A stretch of 64,000 nt of DNA from VRUE01 sp963699215. GTDB lineage: Bacteria > Actinomycetota > Thermoleophilia > Solirubrobacterales > 70-9. Below the pieces are notes generated by a model. It was not told the DNA's origin, ran no database searches, and saw only the letters and a list, made by a program, of their open reading frames with translations. This document shows, piece by piece, positions 26,055 to 36,662 of this stretch (its first letter is position 1; every line of letters begins with the position of its first letter). Made by a program: the position numbers and the translations under genes. The stretch covers positions 1,860,001 through 1,924,000 of the forward strand of contig OY969422.1 of NCBI GenBank assembly GCA_963699215.1, read 5' to 3'.

Positions 26055-27856
26055 GTGCGTGCAAGCGGGCTTGCAGCTACCGCTCCTGTCTCGCCGCGGC
26101 CGTCGCCGCGCTGGCGCTCGCGCACGCCGGTGAGATCCGCGACCGCGCCGAGGCTGCGCTCGGACGCGGCATGCCGGCGCGCGAGGCGGCGCTGGCGCGC
26201 GGCTTCGTGCTCGGCGAGGACGACCGGATCGACCCTGAGACGAGCGAGGAGTTCCGCCGCTCCGGGCTGAGCCACCTGCTCGCGGTCACCGGGCAGAACG
26301 TGACGCTGCTCGCCCTGCTGGCGATGCCGGTGCTGGCGGCGCTCGGGATGCCGCTGCGCAGTCGCCTGGTCTGGGTGCTGGCGCTGATCGCGGTCTACGT
26401 GCCGCTCGCCGGCGCCGGCCCGACGATCCAGCGCGCCGGGGTCATGGGCGGGTCGAGCGTGCTCGCGACGCTCGCCGGCCGCCGCGCCTCGCGCCTCTAC
26501 GCGCTGCTCGTCGCCGCCGTGGCGCTGCTTGCGGTCGAGCCGGAGCTCGCCGCCGACGTCGGCTGGCAGCTCAGCTTCGCCGCGGTGCTCGGCATCCTCC
26601 TGCTGGCCGCGCCGCTGCGGCGGGCGATCGAGGCACGGCTCGGAGCCGGCGGGTGGCGACGCGCTCCTGGCGGAGGGGGCGGCGATGACGATCGCCGCCA
26701 CCCTCGCCACCGCGCCCCTGGTCGCCTTCCACTTCGAGACGGTCTCGACCACGACCCTCGCTCGCCAACCTGCTGGCGCTGCCGGCGGTCGCCCCGGCGA
26801 TGTGGCTGGGGATGCTCGCCGCCGCCGCTGGCCAGGTCCCGGGCCTCCCGGTCGAGCTGCTCAACGCGGTGAACTCCTTGCTGCTCGCCTACATCGCCCA
26901 GGTCGCGACCTGGTGCGCCCGGCCGAGCTGGGCCTAGCTGGACGTGCACCTCGGCCTCGGCGGTCTGCTCGCCTCATACCTGGCGATCGCGACCGTGTCC
27001 GCGGTCGCCTTGCGCTTTCGCCGCGCCGTTGCCCCGACGGGCGGTCTCGTGCTGTTGCTGCTGATCGCAGGGCTGTCTCGCATCCGGCGGTGGGGCGGCG
27101 GCCGGGCTGCCCGCTCCCAGCGGCCTGCGCGTCTCCGTCCTCGACGTCGGCCAGGGCGACGCGATCCTGCTGCAGCCCGCCGCTGCCCCGTCGGTCCTCG
27201 TCGACGGCGGGCCTCCCGGCGGGGGCTTGGCGGGACGGCTGGATGACGCCGGAGTCGAGCGCCTCGGTGCGCTCGTCCTCACCCACGACCAGTCCGACCA
27301 CTCCGGCGGGCTCGCCGAGGTGCTCGGGTCCGTTCCGGCCGATCGCCTGCTCTTCGCCGCGATCGGGCACCCCACGCTTGCCGAGGTACGCGCCGCCGGC
27401 GTCCCCGCGCGCCGCGTGGCCCGGGGCGACGTGCTGCGCTCCGGCGGCCTCTCGCTCGAGGTGCTCTGGCCGCCGGCCGAGCTGCTCGGCGGACCCCTGG
27501 CCGCCGAGGACCCGAATCGCCTCTCGGTCGTCATGCTCGCCCGCTGGGGGCGCTTCTCGATGCTGCTCACCGGCGATGCGGAGGCCGAGTCGGTGCCGCT
27601 CGACCCGGGCCCAGTCGACGTGCTCAAGGTCGCCCACCACGGCAGCGAAGACGCCGGCCTCGGCGAGCTGCTGGCGCGGGCCCGACCGCGTCTCGCGGTG
27701 ATCTCGGCGGGCGACGGCAACCCGTTCGGCCACCCGACCCCCGCCACACTGGCGACTCTCGCCGGGCACGGCGTCCGTACCCTGCGCACCGATCGCGAGG
27801 GAGGCGTAGTGCTCGACGTCGGCTACCGCTCGATCCATGTGAGCGTTGTCGATTGA
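26055..27856 (+). CDS. comEC: ComEC-like DNA uptake channel (frameshifts and in-frame TAG)
   Basis: The competence domain begins with REAALARGFVLGEDDRI and SGLSHLLAVTGQNVTLLALL and has many membrane helices. The C-terminal metallo-beta-lactamase-like domain is clear: VSVLDVGQGDAILLQP, LTHDQSDHSGG, LKVAHHGSEDAGL. Insertions near 26653, 26761 and 27100 shift the frame, and TAG at 26935-26937 falls in frame after ATWCARPSWA. The usual N-terminal helices and OB-fold domain (DUF4131) are missing: coding begins at once with the competence domain, only ~8 bases after comEA. The first in-frame ATG is 26171; the true start is unclear. Confidence 0.82.
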
Positions 27857-27955
27857 GCGATGCGAGTCGGCACCGCCAGGCGTCGACTCGACGAATCTAC
27901 GAATCGATATTGGGATTAAGTCGGGCCATGCCTGCAGCTCGGGCCCCCGGCGCCG

Positions 27956-28714
27956 ATGGACGTAGCGGTGCATCGCAAGCACAGACAGCGGCTGCAATCC
28001 GTTTCCTGGCCGAGCGTTCTCGGCGACGGCCTGCTGGAGCGGGCCCGGGCCACGTCTCTCAGCCTGCTCGGTGTCACCGCCGCCGTCGGTCTGGCGATCG
28101 TCGCCCTCGTCTTCAACCAGGGCTGGCCTCTGGTGGCTGGCGGCCCGCTTCCCCCGCTGCCGCCGCGCCACCAGGGCGTGGGGGAGGCGACCATCGCGGA
28201 GGCGGCTGACGAGGGCACCCGATCCGGCGCTGAAGCCGGTCGCAGCCTGGGGAAGCAGGGTCGGGCGGGCGCCGAGAAGGCACGCCCGGACGGCAGCCTT
28301 CCTCCGCCGGGCGGCACCTCCCCGGCCCCCGTAAGCGAATTCGTCGTCGCTCCCTCGGCACCGGCGGAGACGGGCGGGGACGCCCCGCGGGGCGACTCGA
28401 GCCCCGGCCCGGTGCCGGCGGTGCCCGAGCAGCCATCCCAGCCTCCGGCCCAGCCCCCCAGCGCCGAAGAGGCGCCGTCCTCGCCTCCGCTGGATGTCGC
28501 CGAGCCCGAGCCGCCTTCCGCGACCGCGTCCGAGGCGCCGACCGCGTCCAGCGTTCCCCCCTGGAGCAACGGCAAGGGCCATGCCTACGGCCGTGACGAC
28601 GGGGACGACGACGATCACGGGTCCGACTACGACTACGACGGCCACTCCCACGGGCACGACGACTACGACCACCACGGTGACGACGACCGCGGCTGCAAGC
28701 ACGACGACGACTAG
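27956..28714 (+). CDS. Membrane-anchored Pro-rich protein with Asp/His-rich tail
   Basis: A 252-residue protein. After ~35 residues comes one membrane helix (SLLGVTAAVGLAIVALVFN), then a long disordered region rich in Pro, Ala, Glu and Ser (about 60-200), and a C-terminal tail of about 45 residues made mostly of Asp, His, Gly and Tyr (for example DDDDHGSDYDYDGHSHGHDD). The tail looks like a metal-binding stretch. No family recognised. The gap before it (27857-27955) holds nothing else that I can support. Confidence 0.6.
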   Translation: MDVAVHRKHRQRLQSVSWPSVLGDGLLERARATSLSLLGVTAAVGLAIVALVFNQGWPLVAGGPLPPLPPRHQGVGEATIAEAADEGTRSGAEAGRSLGKQGRAGAEKARPDGSLPPPGGTSPAPVSEFVVAPSAPAETGGDAPRGDSSPGPVPAVPEQPSQPPAQPPSAEEAPSSPPLDVAEPEPPSATASEAPTASSVPPWSNGKGHAYGRDDGDDDDHGSDYDYDGHSHGHDDYDHHGDDDRGCKHDDD

Positions 28715-28750
28715 CCGGTTCGCTGCCGGGCGGGCATCTAGACTCGGCGC

Positions 28751-29731
28751 GTGGCCGCCGAGATGCGCTCGCTCTACTTGATTGCCGGCACCGACGGGGC
28801 GAAGATCGACGCGACCCGGTCGCGGCTGCGCGCCCGGGCCGAGCGCGACGGAGGCATCGCTTCGCTGCAGATCTTCGAGTCCGGCGAGGGACGCGGCGCG
28901 CCGGACCACGAGGCGCTGCTGGGGGCGATCCCGGCGATGTCGCTGACCGAGTCGCGCCGCTACCTGCTGGCCGACGGGGTGGAGCGCTGGCGCGATCGGC
29001 AGCTGGAGGCGGTGGCGGCGGCTCTCGGCGAGCTCCCGCCCGATCTCAGCATCGTCCTGATCGCGAGGGAGAAGGCGCCCCCCAAGCTCGCCCGCGCGGT
29101 CAAGGCCGCGAAGGGCGAGATCCACGAGTTCGAAGCGCCGAAGGCGCGGGAGATGCCACGCGTTCTGATCGCCGACGCGAAGCAGCTCGGATTTCGCCTC
29201 GATCCCATCGCGGCGCGCATGCTGGTCGAGCGGATGGGGGCGAACCCGCAGCGGCTCCGCAACGAGCTAGAGCGCCTCGCCCTCTGGGCGGGCGAGGGGG
29301 GAGAGGTGAGCGCCGCCGATCTCGACGCAATGGTCGCCGACACCTCCGAAGCGGTGGTGTGGGCGCTTTCCGACGCGCTGATCGAACGCGATGCGGCGGC
29401 AGCGCTGCGTATCGCCGAGCGGTTGACCGCGCAGGGCGAGAACGTAACCGGGCTGATCTACGGCCTCGCATCGCGGCTGCGCAAAGCATGCACGGCGGCG
29501 GCGATGCTGGAGGAAGGGGTGGCGCCGAAGCAGGTCGAGTCGAGCCTCGGCATGCACCCTTACGCCGCCAAGCAGCTGGTGGGCAGGTTGCAGGACGTCG
29601 ACGGGGCGGAGCTGCGGCAGGCGACGATCGCCCTCGCCGATCTCGAGGTCTGGTGCCGCGGCGGGGCCGACTACGGCGACGAGCTGGCGCTCACGCTGGC
29701 GCTGCGCGCCGCGGCCGGTGCTCCGGCCTAG
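28751..29731 (+). CDS. holA: DNA polymerase III delta subunit
   Basis: Clamp-loader subunit that opens the beta clamp. The 326-residue protein starts at GTG 28751 with SLYLIAGTDGAKIDATRSRL, followed by the AAA+-like fold (PPDLSIVLIAREKAPPKLARAV), the lid (MLVERMGANPQRLRNELERL) and the collar domain (KACTAAAMLEEGVAPKQVESSLGMHPYAAKQL, cited in parts). The position after comEC and before rpsT matches the common bacterial order. It stops 2 bases before the convergent rpsT. Confidence 0.9.
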   Translation: MAAEMRSLYLIAGTDGAKIDATRSRLRARAERDGGIASLQIFESGEGRGAPDHEALLGAIPAMSLTESRRYLLADGVERWRDRQLEAVAAALGELPPDLSIVLIAREKAPPKLARAVKAAKGEIHEFEAPKAREMPRVLIADAKQLGFRLDPIAARMLVERMGANPQRLRNELERLALWAGEGGEVSAADLDAMVADTSEAVVWALSDALIERDAAAALRIAERLTAQGENVTGLIYGLASRLRKACTAAAMLEEGVAPKQVESSLGMHPYAAKQLVGRLQDVDGAELRQATIALADLEVWCRGGADYGDELALTLALRAAAGAPA

Positions 29732-29733
29732 CG

Positions 29734-30009
29734 CTACTCCGCGGCGCTGGCGGTACCGGCAGCGATGCGGGCAGCTTTCGCCTTCTTGCGGGCCGCCGTG
29801 TTCTTGTGGAGGGCGCCCTTCTGCACGGCCTTGTCGATGCGCGAGACGAGGGCGCGGTGCTCGGCCTCGATCGCTGCCGCGTCGCCGCCCTCGACGACGC
29901 TTTCGAGACGCCGGAAGTAGGTCTTGACCGTGCTCGTCAGGAGCCGGTTCTCGGTTCGCTCGCGCTCGCTGCGTAGGATCCGCTTCTTCTGTGAGGCTAT
30001 GTTCGCCAT
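29734..30009 (-). CDS. rpsT: Ribosomal protein S20
   Basis: A 91-residue basic protein: MANIASQKKRILRSERERTEN, TVKTYFRRLE, IDKAVQKGALHKNTAARKKA. This is the complete S20 pattern, a primary 16S-binding protein. It is transcribed opposite to holA and divergently from murJ; a TATAGT box on the minus strand (30063-30058) may be its -10 element, but the -35 is weak. Confidence 0.96.
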   Translation of the reverse strand: MANIASQKKRILRSERERTENRLLTSTVKTYFRRLESVVEGGDAAAIEAEHRALVSRIDKAVQKGALHKNTAARKKAKAARIAAGTASAAE

Positions 30010-30079
30010 TAGTCAAGTGCCTGGTGCAGGCGCCGAGCCGGCTCCGGGCGGCCGCCGACTATAGCGACTGAGACCAAGC

Positions 30080-31756
30080 TTGGAGACGCCCAAGGCACCT
30101 GACGGAGACGATCGCGAGCGGGCCGCGGTCGATTCCGACGCGGCGCTGAGAGCCGCCGAGGCTTTCGACCCGGGCGAGGACACGACCGGCGAGCCGGCGC
30201 CGGGGCGGCAGGCCGGCCGCATCGCCCGCTCGACCGCCTTCTTCTCGATCGCCACCGCCGCCTCCCGTGTCGCCGGGCTCGGCCGCGAGATCGTCGCCGC
30301 CGACTACTACGGGGTGAGCGGGCCGATGTCGGCCTTCACGATCGCCTTCCAGGTTCCCAACCTGATTCGCTCCCTCTTCGCCGACGCGGCGCTGCAGCCG
30401 GCCTTCGTCCCGATCTTCACCGAGCAGCTAGAGAAGAAGAACTACCGCGAGGCCTTCCGGCTCGCCTCGACCCTGCTGCTGCTCGTCACCCTCGTGCTGG
30501 GGGTGATCACGGCGCTCTTCGTCCTCGCCGCGCCGGCCCTGATACCACTCTTCGCGCCCGGCTTCGAGGGCGAGATCCTCGACCTCACCGTCACCCTCTC
30601 CCAGATCCTCTTTCCGATCCTGATTCTGCTCGGGGTCAGCGGCGTCGTGGTCGGCATCCTCAACAGCTACGACCGCTTCGGCGCCTTCGCGATCTCGCCG
30701 CTGTTCTGGAACCTGACGATCATCGCGGTCATGGTCTTCCTGATCCCGCTCTTCGAGGGACAGGACCGGATCTATGCCTACGCGATCGGCATCCTCGTCG
30801 GCACGCTGGTCCAGCTGCTCATCCCGACGTTCGACCTGCGCAACACGCCGTTCAAGCTGGAGTGGAGCCTCGACTGGCGCAACCGCGACATGCGACGCGT
30901 CCTTGCGTTGATGCTGCCGGTGACGATCAGCCTCGGGCTGATCAACTTCAACCTGCTGATCAACAGCCTCTTCGGCAGCCTCGTCAGCGACCAGGCGCCG
31001 GCGGCAATCGACAAGGCGTTCCGCATCTACCAGCTGCCGCAGGGAATCTTCTCGGTGGCGATCGCCACCGTCCTCTTCCCGACCCTGGCCCGCTTCGCCT
31101 CGAAGGGGGAGCACGACAACCTGCGGGCGACGATGGCCAACGGGATGCGCCAGATCCTCTTCGTCCTGGTTCCCGCCGCCGCGGCGGTGCTCGTCCTCTC
31201 CGAGCCGATGATCCGGCTCGTCTACCAGCGCGGCGAGTTCACCCCCGAGCAGACCACCCTGGTCGCGACGGCGCTCTTCTGGTTCGCCTTCTCGCTGCCC
31301 ACCAACGGTCTCTTCCTGCTCCTCACCCGCACCTTCTTCAGCCTCCAGCGGCCCTGGGTCCCGACCGCGATCGCCGCCGGCAACCTCATCGTCACGGCGC
31401 TGGGCGCGCTCGCCCTCTACGACCTCGGCGTCGGCGGCATCGTCGCCTCGACGGCGATCGCCACCACGGCCACCGTCGTCGCCCAGTGCGTGATCCTGCG
31501 CCGCCTGCTCGGCGGCCTCGAGCTCGGCAGCCTGCTCGACGCGGGCATTCGCATCACCCTGGCCGCCGCGGCGCTGGCAGGGGTCAGCCTCGGCATCTGG
31601 GAGGTCCTCGACGGCGCCCTCGGGCGCGGCCTGCTCGGCCAGATCGTCTCGCTCGGCACGGCGCTCGCGGTCGGGGGTCTGGTCTATGTGGGCGCCGCCA
31701 AGCTGCTCCGCGTGGCCGAGCTGGAGCAGGTAACGCGCCTCGTCCGTCGCCGCTGA
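30080..31756 (+). CDS. murJ: Lipid II flippase MurJ
   Basis: A 558-residue MATE-like protein from a TTG start at 30080. After an acidic N-terminal extension of about 45 residues come about 14 membrane helices, beginning ARSTAFFSIATAASRVAGLGREIVAADYYG. Conserved family features: the arginine-rich first helix, FQVPNLIRSLFADAALQPAFVP and YQLPQGIFSVAIATVLFPTLAR. It flips the peptidoglycan precursor across the membrane. The next gene starts 3 bases after the stop. Confidence 0.94.
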   Translation: METPKAPDGDDRERAAVDSDAALRAAEAFDPGEDTTGEPAPGRQAGRIARSTAFFSIATAASRVAGLGREIVAADYYGVSGPMSAFTIAFQVPNLIRSLFADAALQPAFVPIFTEQLEKKNYREAFRLASTLLLLVTLVLGVITALFVLAAPALIPLFAPGFEGEILDLTVTLSQILFPILILLGVSGVVVGILNSYDRFGAFAISPLFWNLTIIAVMVFLIPLFEGQDRIYAYAIGILVGTLVQLLIPTFDLRNTPFKLEWSLDWRNRDMRRVLALMLPVTISLGLINFNLLINSLFGSLVSDQAPAAIDKAFRIYQLPQGIFSVAIATVLFPTLARFASKGEHDNLRATMANGMRQILFVLVPAAAAVLVLSEPMIRLVYQRGEFTPEQTTLVATALFWFAFSLPTNGLFLLLTRTFFSLQRPWVPTAIAAGNLIVTALGALALYDLGVGGIVASTAIATTATVVAQCVILRRLLGGLELGSLLDAGIRITLAAAALAGVSLGIWEVLDGALGRGLLGQIVSLGTALAVGGLVYVGAAKLLRVAELEQVTRLVRRR

Positions 31757-31759
31757 CGC

Positions 31760-33814
31760 ATGCTCGACCTGCCGCGCTACCTGCTGGGCGTAGTGGAGAT
31801 CGCCCTGCTCGCCGGCTTCGCCACGCTGGGCGCGTCTGCATTACGAGCGCGGCTGCTTCCGTCTTTCTCGGGAGCACCGGCGCACCTCGCCACGACGACG
31901 ATCGCCCTCGCTCTGCTCATCTGGGTCGCCGAGATCCTCGGCAGCCTGGGCTTGTGCAAGCCGGTGCCGTATCTCGTTGGCATGGCTGTGGTCGGTCTGG
32001 GGCTGTGGCTGGGTTTGGGGGGAGGGAAGGGGCGCCCCTTCCCTCACTCTCAGGGGCCAGGCGTTGCGACCGTGGTTGCGCTGGCGATTGCGGCGATTGC
32101 CGTCGTCAAGTTCGGACTGGATGTAAAGCCGAAGCTGTCCTCAGGCATTACCGGGTTCGACTCGACCTGGTATCACGCGCCGTTCGCGGCCGGCTTCTTC
32201 CAAAGCGGGAGCACCTGGGACCTGCACTTCATCGCGCCGCAGTTCCTGGCGTGGTTCTACCCGGCCAATGCCGAAATCTTCCATGCGGTGGGGATGCTGG
32301 CCTTCGGGCGAGACATCCTTTCGCCCCTGCTCAACCTCGGCTGGTTTGCCGGCTGCCTCGTCGCTTGCTGGTGCATCGGCAGGCCGTACCGGGTTGCGCC
32401 CTGGTCGTTGGCACTCGGAGCGATTGCGCTTAGCCTGCCTGTCCTCTCGGATCAAGCCGGGGAGGCGCGGAACGACATCGTCGGGATCTTCTTCCTGCTT
32501 GCCGCAGTTGCGATTGCCCTGAACGCCTGGGGGGCGCGGGAAAACGGGCAGGTAGGGGAGGAGGGTTCGGGGGGTTCTGGCGATCGTCCCGGCGTGGGGC
32601 TTGGTCCGCTTGTGGTGGTTGGCCTTGCCGCCGGTCTTGCTGCGGGCACCAAGCTCAACTTCCTCCTACCCGCTGCAGTTCTCGTCTTGGGCCTGCCTTT
32701 CCTTGCACCAGCCGGCAGGCGCTGGCGGGCTGCTGTGGCGGCGGGTCTGGCCGCGCTCTCCGGCGGCGGCTACTGGTACCTGCGCAACCTGGTCCACAGC
32801 GGCAACCCGCTGCCCTGGTTCGACGACTTCGGCCCGATCTCGCTGCCGGCGCCCGACCAAGCACTCGGCGGCCGCGAAGGCCACAGCGTGCTCGGCTACC
32901 TGACCGACGGAACGGTCTGGTCGGACTGGCTCATGCCCGGGCTGCACGATGGCCTGACGGTGCTCTGGCCCCTGCTCCTCGCCGCCGCGCTCGCTGGCCT
33001 CGTGCTCTGCATCCTTTCGCCCCGTGGTTTCTTAGGGACGAAATACGTGGATAAGGAACCACGCGACGGACCGGTGGGTACTGAACGGTCGATGTTGCGA
33101 CTCGCAGGGCTAGTCGGCCTGGGCGCCGCCATCGCCTGGCTGATCGCGCCAACCTCCGCCTCTGGTCCCGAGGGAATGCCGCGCGGCTTCGAGTCCGGCC
33201 TCCGCTACCTCGCCCCAGCTCTCGTCCTCGGCCTAGCCCTGCTCCCAGCTGCCCCGCCGCTGCGCGACCGACTCACTCACGTGGGCTCCGCGAGCTTTCG
33301 CTTTTCCGCCTATGTCGCGGGTAGCCGAGAGTTCGCAGCGTCCGTGGCCTGGTCGGTGCTGGGAGTGCTTGTAGCTGTCGCGATCGCGATTGGGTATCCG
33401 GTCCAGCGCCACTACCTGGAGAACCGCTACGCCAGGCCGACCTTCGCTGCCCCCGGCCTCAACGCTGCCTTCAAGTGGGCCACTCCGCTCACCGACGCCC
33501 GCATCGCCACGACCAGCACGCGCCAGTACCCGCTGTACGGCACCGACCTTTCCAACCGCGTCCAGTACATAGGCGAAGAGCAGTCCCACGGCGGTTTCAC
33601 CGCCCCCACCACTTGCCAGCAATGGCGCCACCTCCTCAACGCCGGCGACTACGACTACGTAGTCGCCTCCCGCGACCGGATCGAAAAGGGCAAGCCCACC
33701 TATCCCGCAACGACCCACTGGACCGAAGGCCCCGGAGCAACGCCCATCTTCCGCACGCCGCCGACGGTCGTCTTCGAGTTGAACGGCCCGCTGGATCCCG
33801 CGGCCTGCCCGTAA
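31760..33814 (+). CDS. Large polytopic membrane protein, possible GT-C glycosyltransferase
   Basis: 684 residues with about 12 hydrophobic segments spread over the whole length, and an extracytoplasmic-looking C-terminal domain from about residue 545 (PVQRHYLENRYARPTFAAPG). An early loop carries FDSTWYHAPFAAGFFQSG; a D..Y.H loop of this kind suggests a GT-C or O-antigen-polymerase type enzyme, but this is only suggestive. Three loops look like foreign inserts: one made by a 24-nt palindrome (GGGKGRPFPHS), one Gly/Ser/Glu-rich and one around 33.02-33.06 kb with a weak inverted repeat. Codons between about 31.98 and 32.72 kb are less GC-rich. Likely coupled to murJ. Confidence 0.6.
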   Translation: MLDLPRYLLGVVEIALLAGFATLGASALRARLLPSFSGAPAHLATTTIALALLIWVAEILGSLGLCKPVPYLVGMAVVGLGLWLGLGGGKGRPFPHSQGPGVATVVALAIAAIAVVKFGLDVKPKLSSGITGFDSTWYHAPFAAGFFQSGSTWDLHFIAPQFLAWFYPANAEIFHAVGMLAFGRDILSPLLNLGWFAGCLVACWCIGRPYRVAPWSLALGAIALSLPVLSDQAGEARNDIVGIFFLLAAVAIALNAWGARENGQVGEEGSGGSGDRPGVGLGPLVVVGLAAGLAAGTKLNFLLPAAVLVLGLPFLAPAGRRWRAAVAAGLAALSGGGYWYLRNLVHSGNPLPWFDDFGPISLPAPDQALGGREGHSVLGYLTDGTVWSDWLMPGLHDGLTVLWPLLLAAALAGLVLCILSPRGFLGTKYVDKEPRDGPVGTERSMLRLAGLVGLGAAIAWLIAPTSASGPEGMPRGFESGLRYLAPALVLGLALLPAAPPLRDRLTHVGSASFRFSAYVAGSREFAASVAWSVLGVLVAVAIAIGYPVQRHYLENRYARPTFAAPGLNAAFKWATPLTDARIATTSTRQYPLYGTDLSNRVQYIGEEQSHGGFTAPTTCQQWRHLLNAGDYDYVVASRDRIEKGKPTYPATTHWTEGPGATPIFRTPPTVVFELNGPLDPAACP
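32022..32045. repeat. Perfect 24-nt palindrome inside the membrane-protein gene
   Basis: GAGGGAAGGGGC at 32022-32033 is followed at once by its exact reverse complement (32034-32045). It is read as GGKGRPFPHS in a predicted loop between membrane segments. It has G-run/C-run arms like the longer elements, but no loop. Confidence 0.6.
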
Positions 33815-33832
33815 GCTCGGAGCGTCGTGAGG

Positions 33833-33951
33833 AGGGCACCGGGTCTCGCTCGCCTCCCAGCGGCACCGCGGAGTGGTTCGTGTCCCGAAGGGACACTCGG
33901 TTAATCCGCCGAAGGCGGATTTGGGCGCTGACGAGTGAGACCCGGTGCCCT
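33833..33951. repeat. 119-nt branched inverted repeat upstream of lepA
   Basis: Outer arms of 20 nt (33833-33852 with 33932-33951, 19 of 20 matching). Inside are two strong hairpins with GAA loops: GTGTCCC/GGGACAC (33880-33896) and AATCCGCC/GGCGGATT (33903-33921). As RNA this would form a multi-branched structure 35 bases before lepA. No U-run. The whole 33815-33985 gap holds this element and no supported gene. Confidence 0.8.
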
Positions 33952-33985
33952 TCAACGCCTTGCCCCGCCATACTCCGCAGCCCTG

Positions 33986-35779
<1,794 letters not shown>

Positions 35780-35822
35780 GCGTCCGCCACGCCTGGCCGC
35801 CTGGCCAATACACTGCCGCGCC

Positions 35823-36263
35823 ATGGCTATCAAGACCGAGGCAATAGGCAAGGAGTGGCCCGCCACGACGTACGAGGTGGGCAAGGAGAAGATCGGCGAG
35901 TACGCGCGCGTGGTCGGGCTCGAGAACCCGGTCCACTTCGACCGCGAGGCCGCCAAGGCAGCCGGCTACCGCGACGTGGTCGCGCCGCCGATGTTCTGCG
36001 TCGTCTACAGCGCCCCGGCGCTGGGACCGGCGATGTTCGACTCCGAGGTAGGGATGAACTTCGCCGCGATGGTGCACGGCGGCCAGGAGTTCGAGTGGGG
36101 CGAGCCGGCTTGCTCCGGCGACGAGATCACCACCACCGCCAAGTGCCTGGAGATCTACGAGAAGGACGGCAAGGGCTTCTACGTCTTCGAGACGGTCTCC
36201 GTCAACGGCGACGGCGAGCAGGTCGTGCGCGGCACCTGGACCAACATCGTGAGGGGAGTCTGA
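35823..36263 (+). CDS. MaoC-like dehydratase subunit (HadA/C-like)
   Basis: A 146-residue hot-dog protein. KIGEYARVVGLENPVHFD and GYRDVVAPPMFCVVY resemble the N-terminal FAS1-type MaoC dehydratase subunit (HadA or HadC of mycobacteria), the partner that shapes the acyl pocket. The catalytic hydratase loop D-x-N-P-x-H appears only in reduced form (NPVHFD). The next gene, 1 base later, encodes the subunit with the full catalytic loop, so the pair probably forms a (3R)-hydroxyacyl-ACP dehydratase of type II fatty-acid synthesis. Confidence 0.82.
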   Translation: MAIKTEAIGKEWPATTYEVGKEKIGEYARVVGLENPVHFDREAAKAAGYRDVVAPPMFCVVYSAPALGPAMFDSEVGMNFAAMVHGGQEFEWGEPACSGDEITTTAKCLEIYEKDGKGFYVFETVSVNGDGEQVVRGTWTNIVRGV

Positions 36264-36264
36264 G

Positions 36265-36657
36265 ATGGCAGAGCTGAACGCCGGCGATCGGATCGCCGAG
36301 CTAAAGGTGACCCCCGACAAGTACCTGCCGCACCGCTACGCGGGTGCCTCCGGCGACTTCAACCCGATCCACATCGATCCCGAGTTCGCCAAGGCGGTCG
36401 GCTTGCCGAACACGATCCTCCACGGCCTCTACATGATGGGCCTGACCGCCCGCGCCGCGACCGAGGCGGCCGGCGGCGATCCCGGCTCGCTGAAGCGCCT
36501 CTCGGTGCAGTTCCGCGGTATGGGCGCGCCGGAGACCGAGATCGTCGTCAGCGGCGAGGTCAAGGCGGTCGAGGACGGCAAGGCGACGATCGACGTCGTC
36601 GCCGCCCAGGACGAGAACCAGACGATTCGCAACGCCGAGGCGGAAGTCGAGCTGTAG
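36265..36657 (+). CDS. MaoC-like (R)-hydroxyacyl dehydratase, catalytic subunit (HadB-like)
   Basis: 130 residues. The catalytic loop YAGASGDFNPIHIDPEFAK contains the Asp and His dyad of R-hydratases; GLPNTILHGLYMMG follows as in HadB. It most likely dehydrates 3-hydroxyacyl thioesters together with the upstream subunit. The stop at 36655-36657 is 5 bases before an inverted repeat. Confidence 0.85.
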   Translation: MAELNAGDRIAELKVTPDKYLPHRYAGASGDFNPIHIDPEFAKAVGLPNTILHGLYMMGLTARAATEAAGGDPGSLKRLSVQFRGMGAPETEIVVSGEVKAVEDGKATIDVVAAQDENQTIRNAEAEVEL

Positions 36658-36662
36658 GAGCA

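Noticed and set aside
16420..27110. Programmed frameshifting or pseudogenes as explanation for the broken genes
   Set aside because: Shifts are too many, at unrelated sequences without slippery sites, in essential genes whose motifs remain intact; consensus error is simpler.
26861..29125. Long minus-strand open frame across comEC, the Asp/His protein and holA
   Set aside because: Shadow of the real genes; low-complexity peptide runs mirror their codons.
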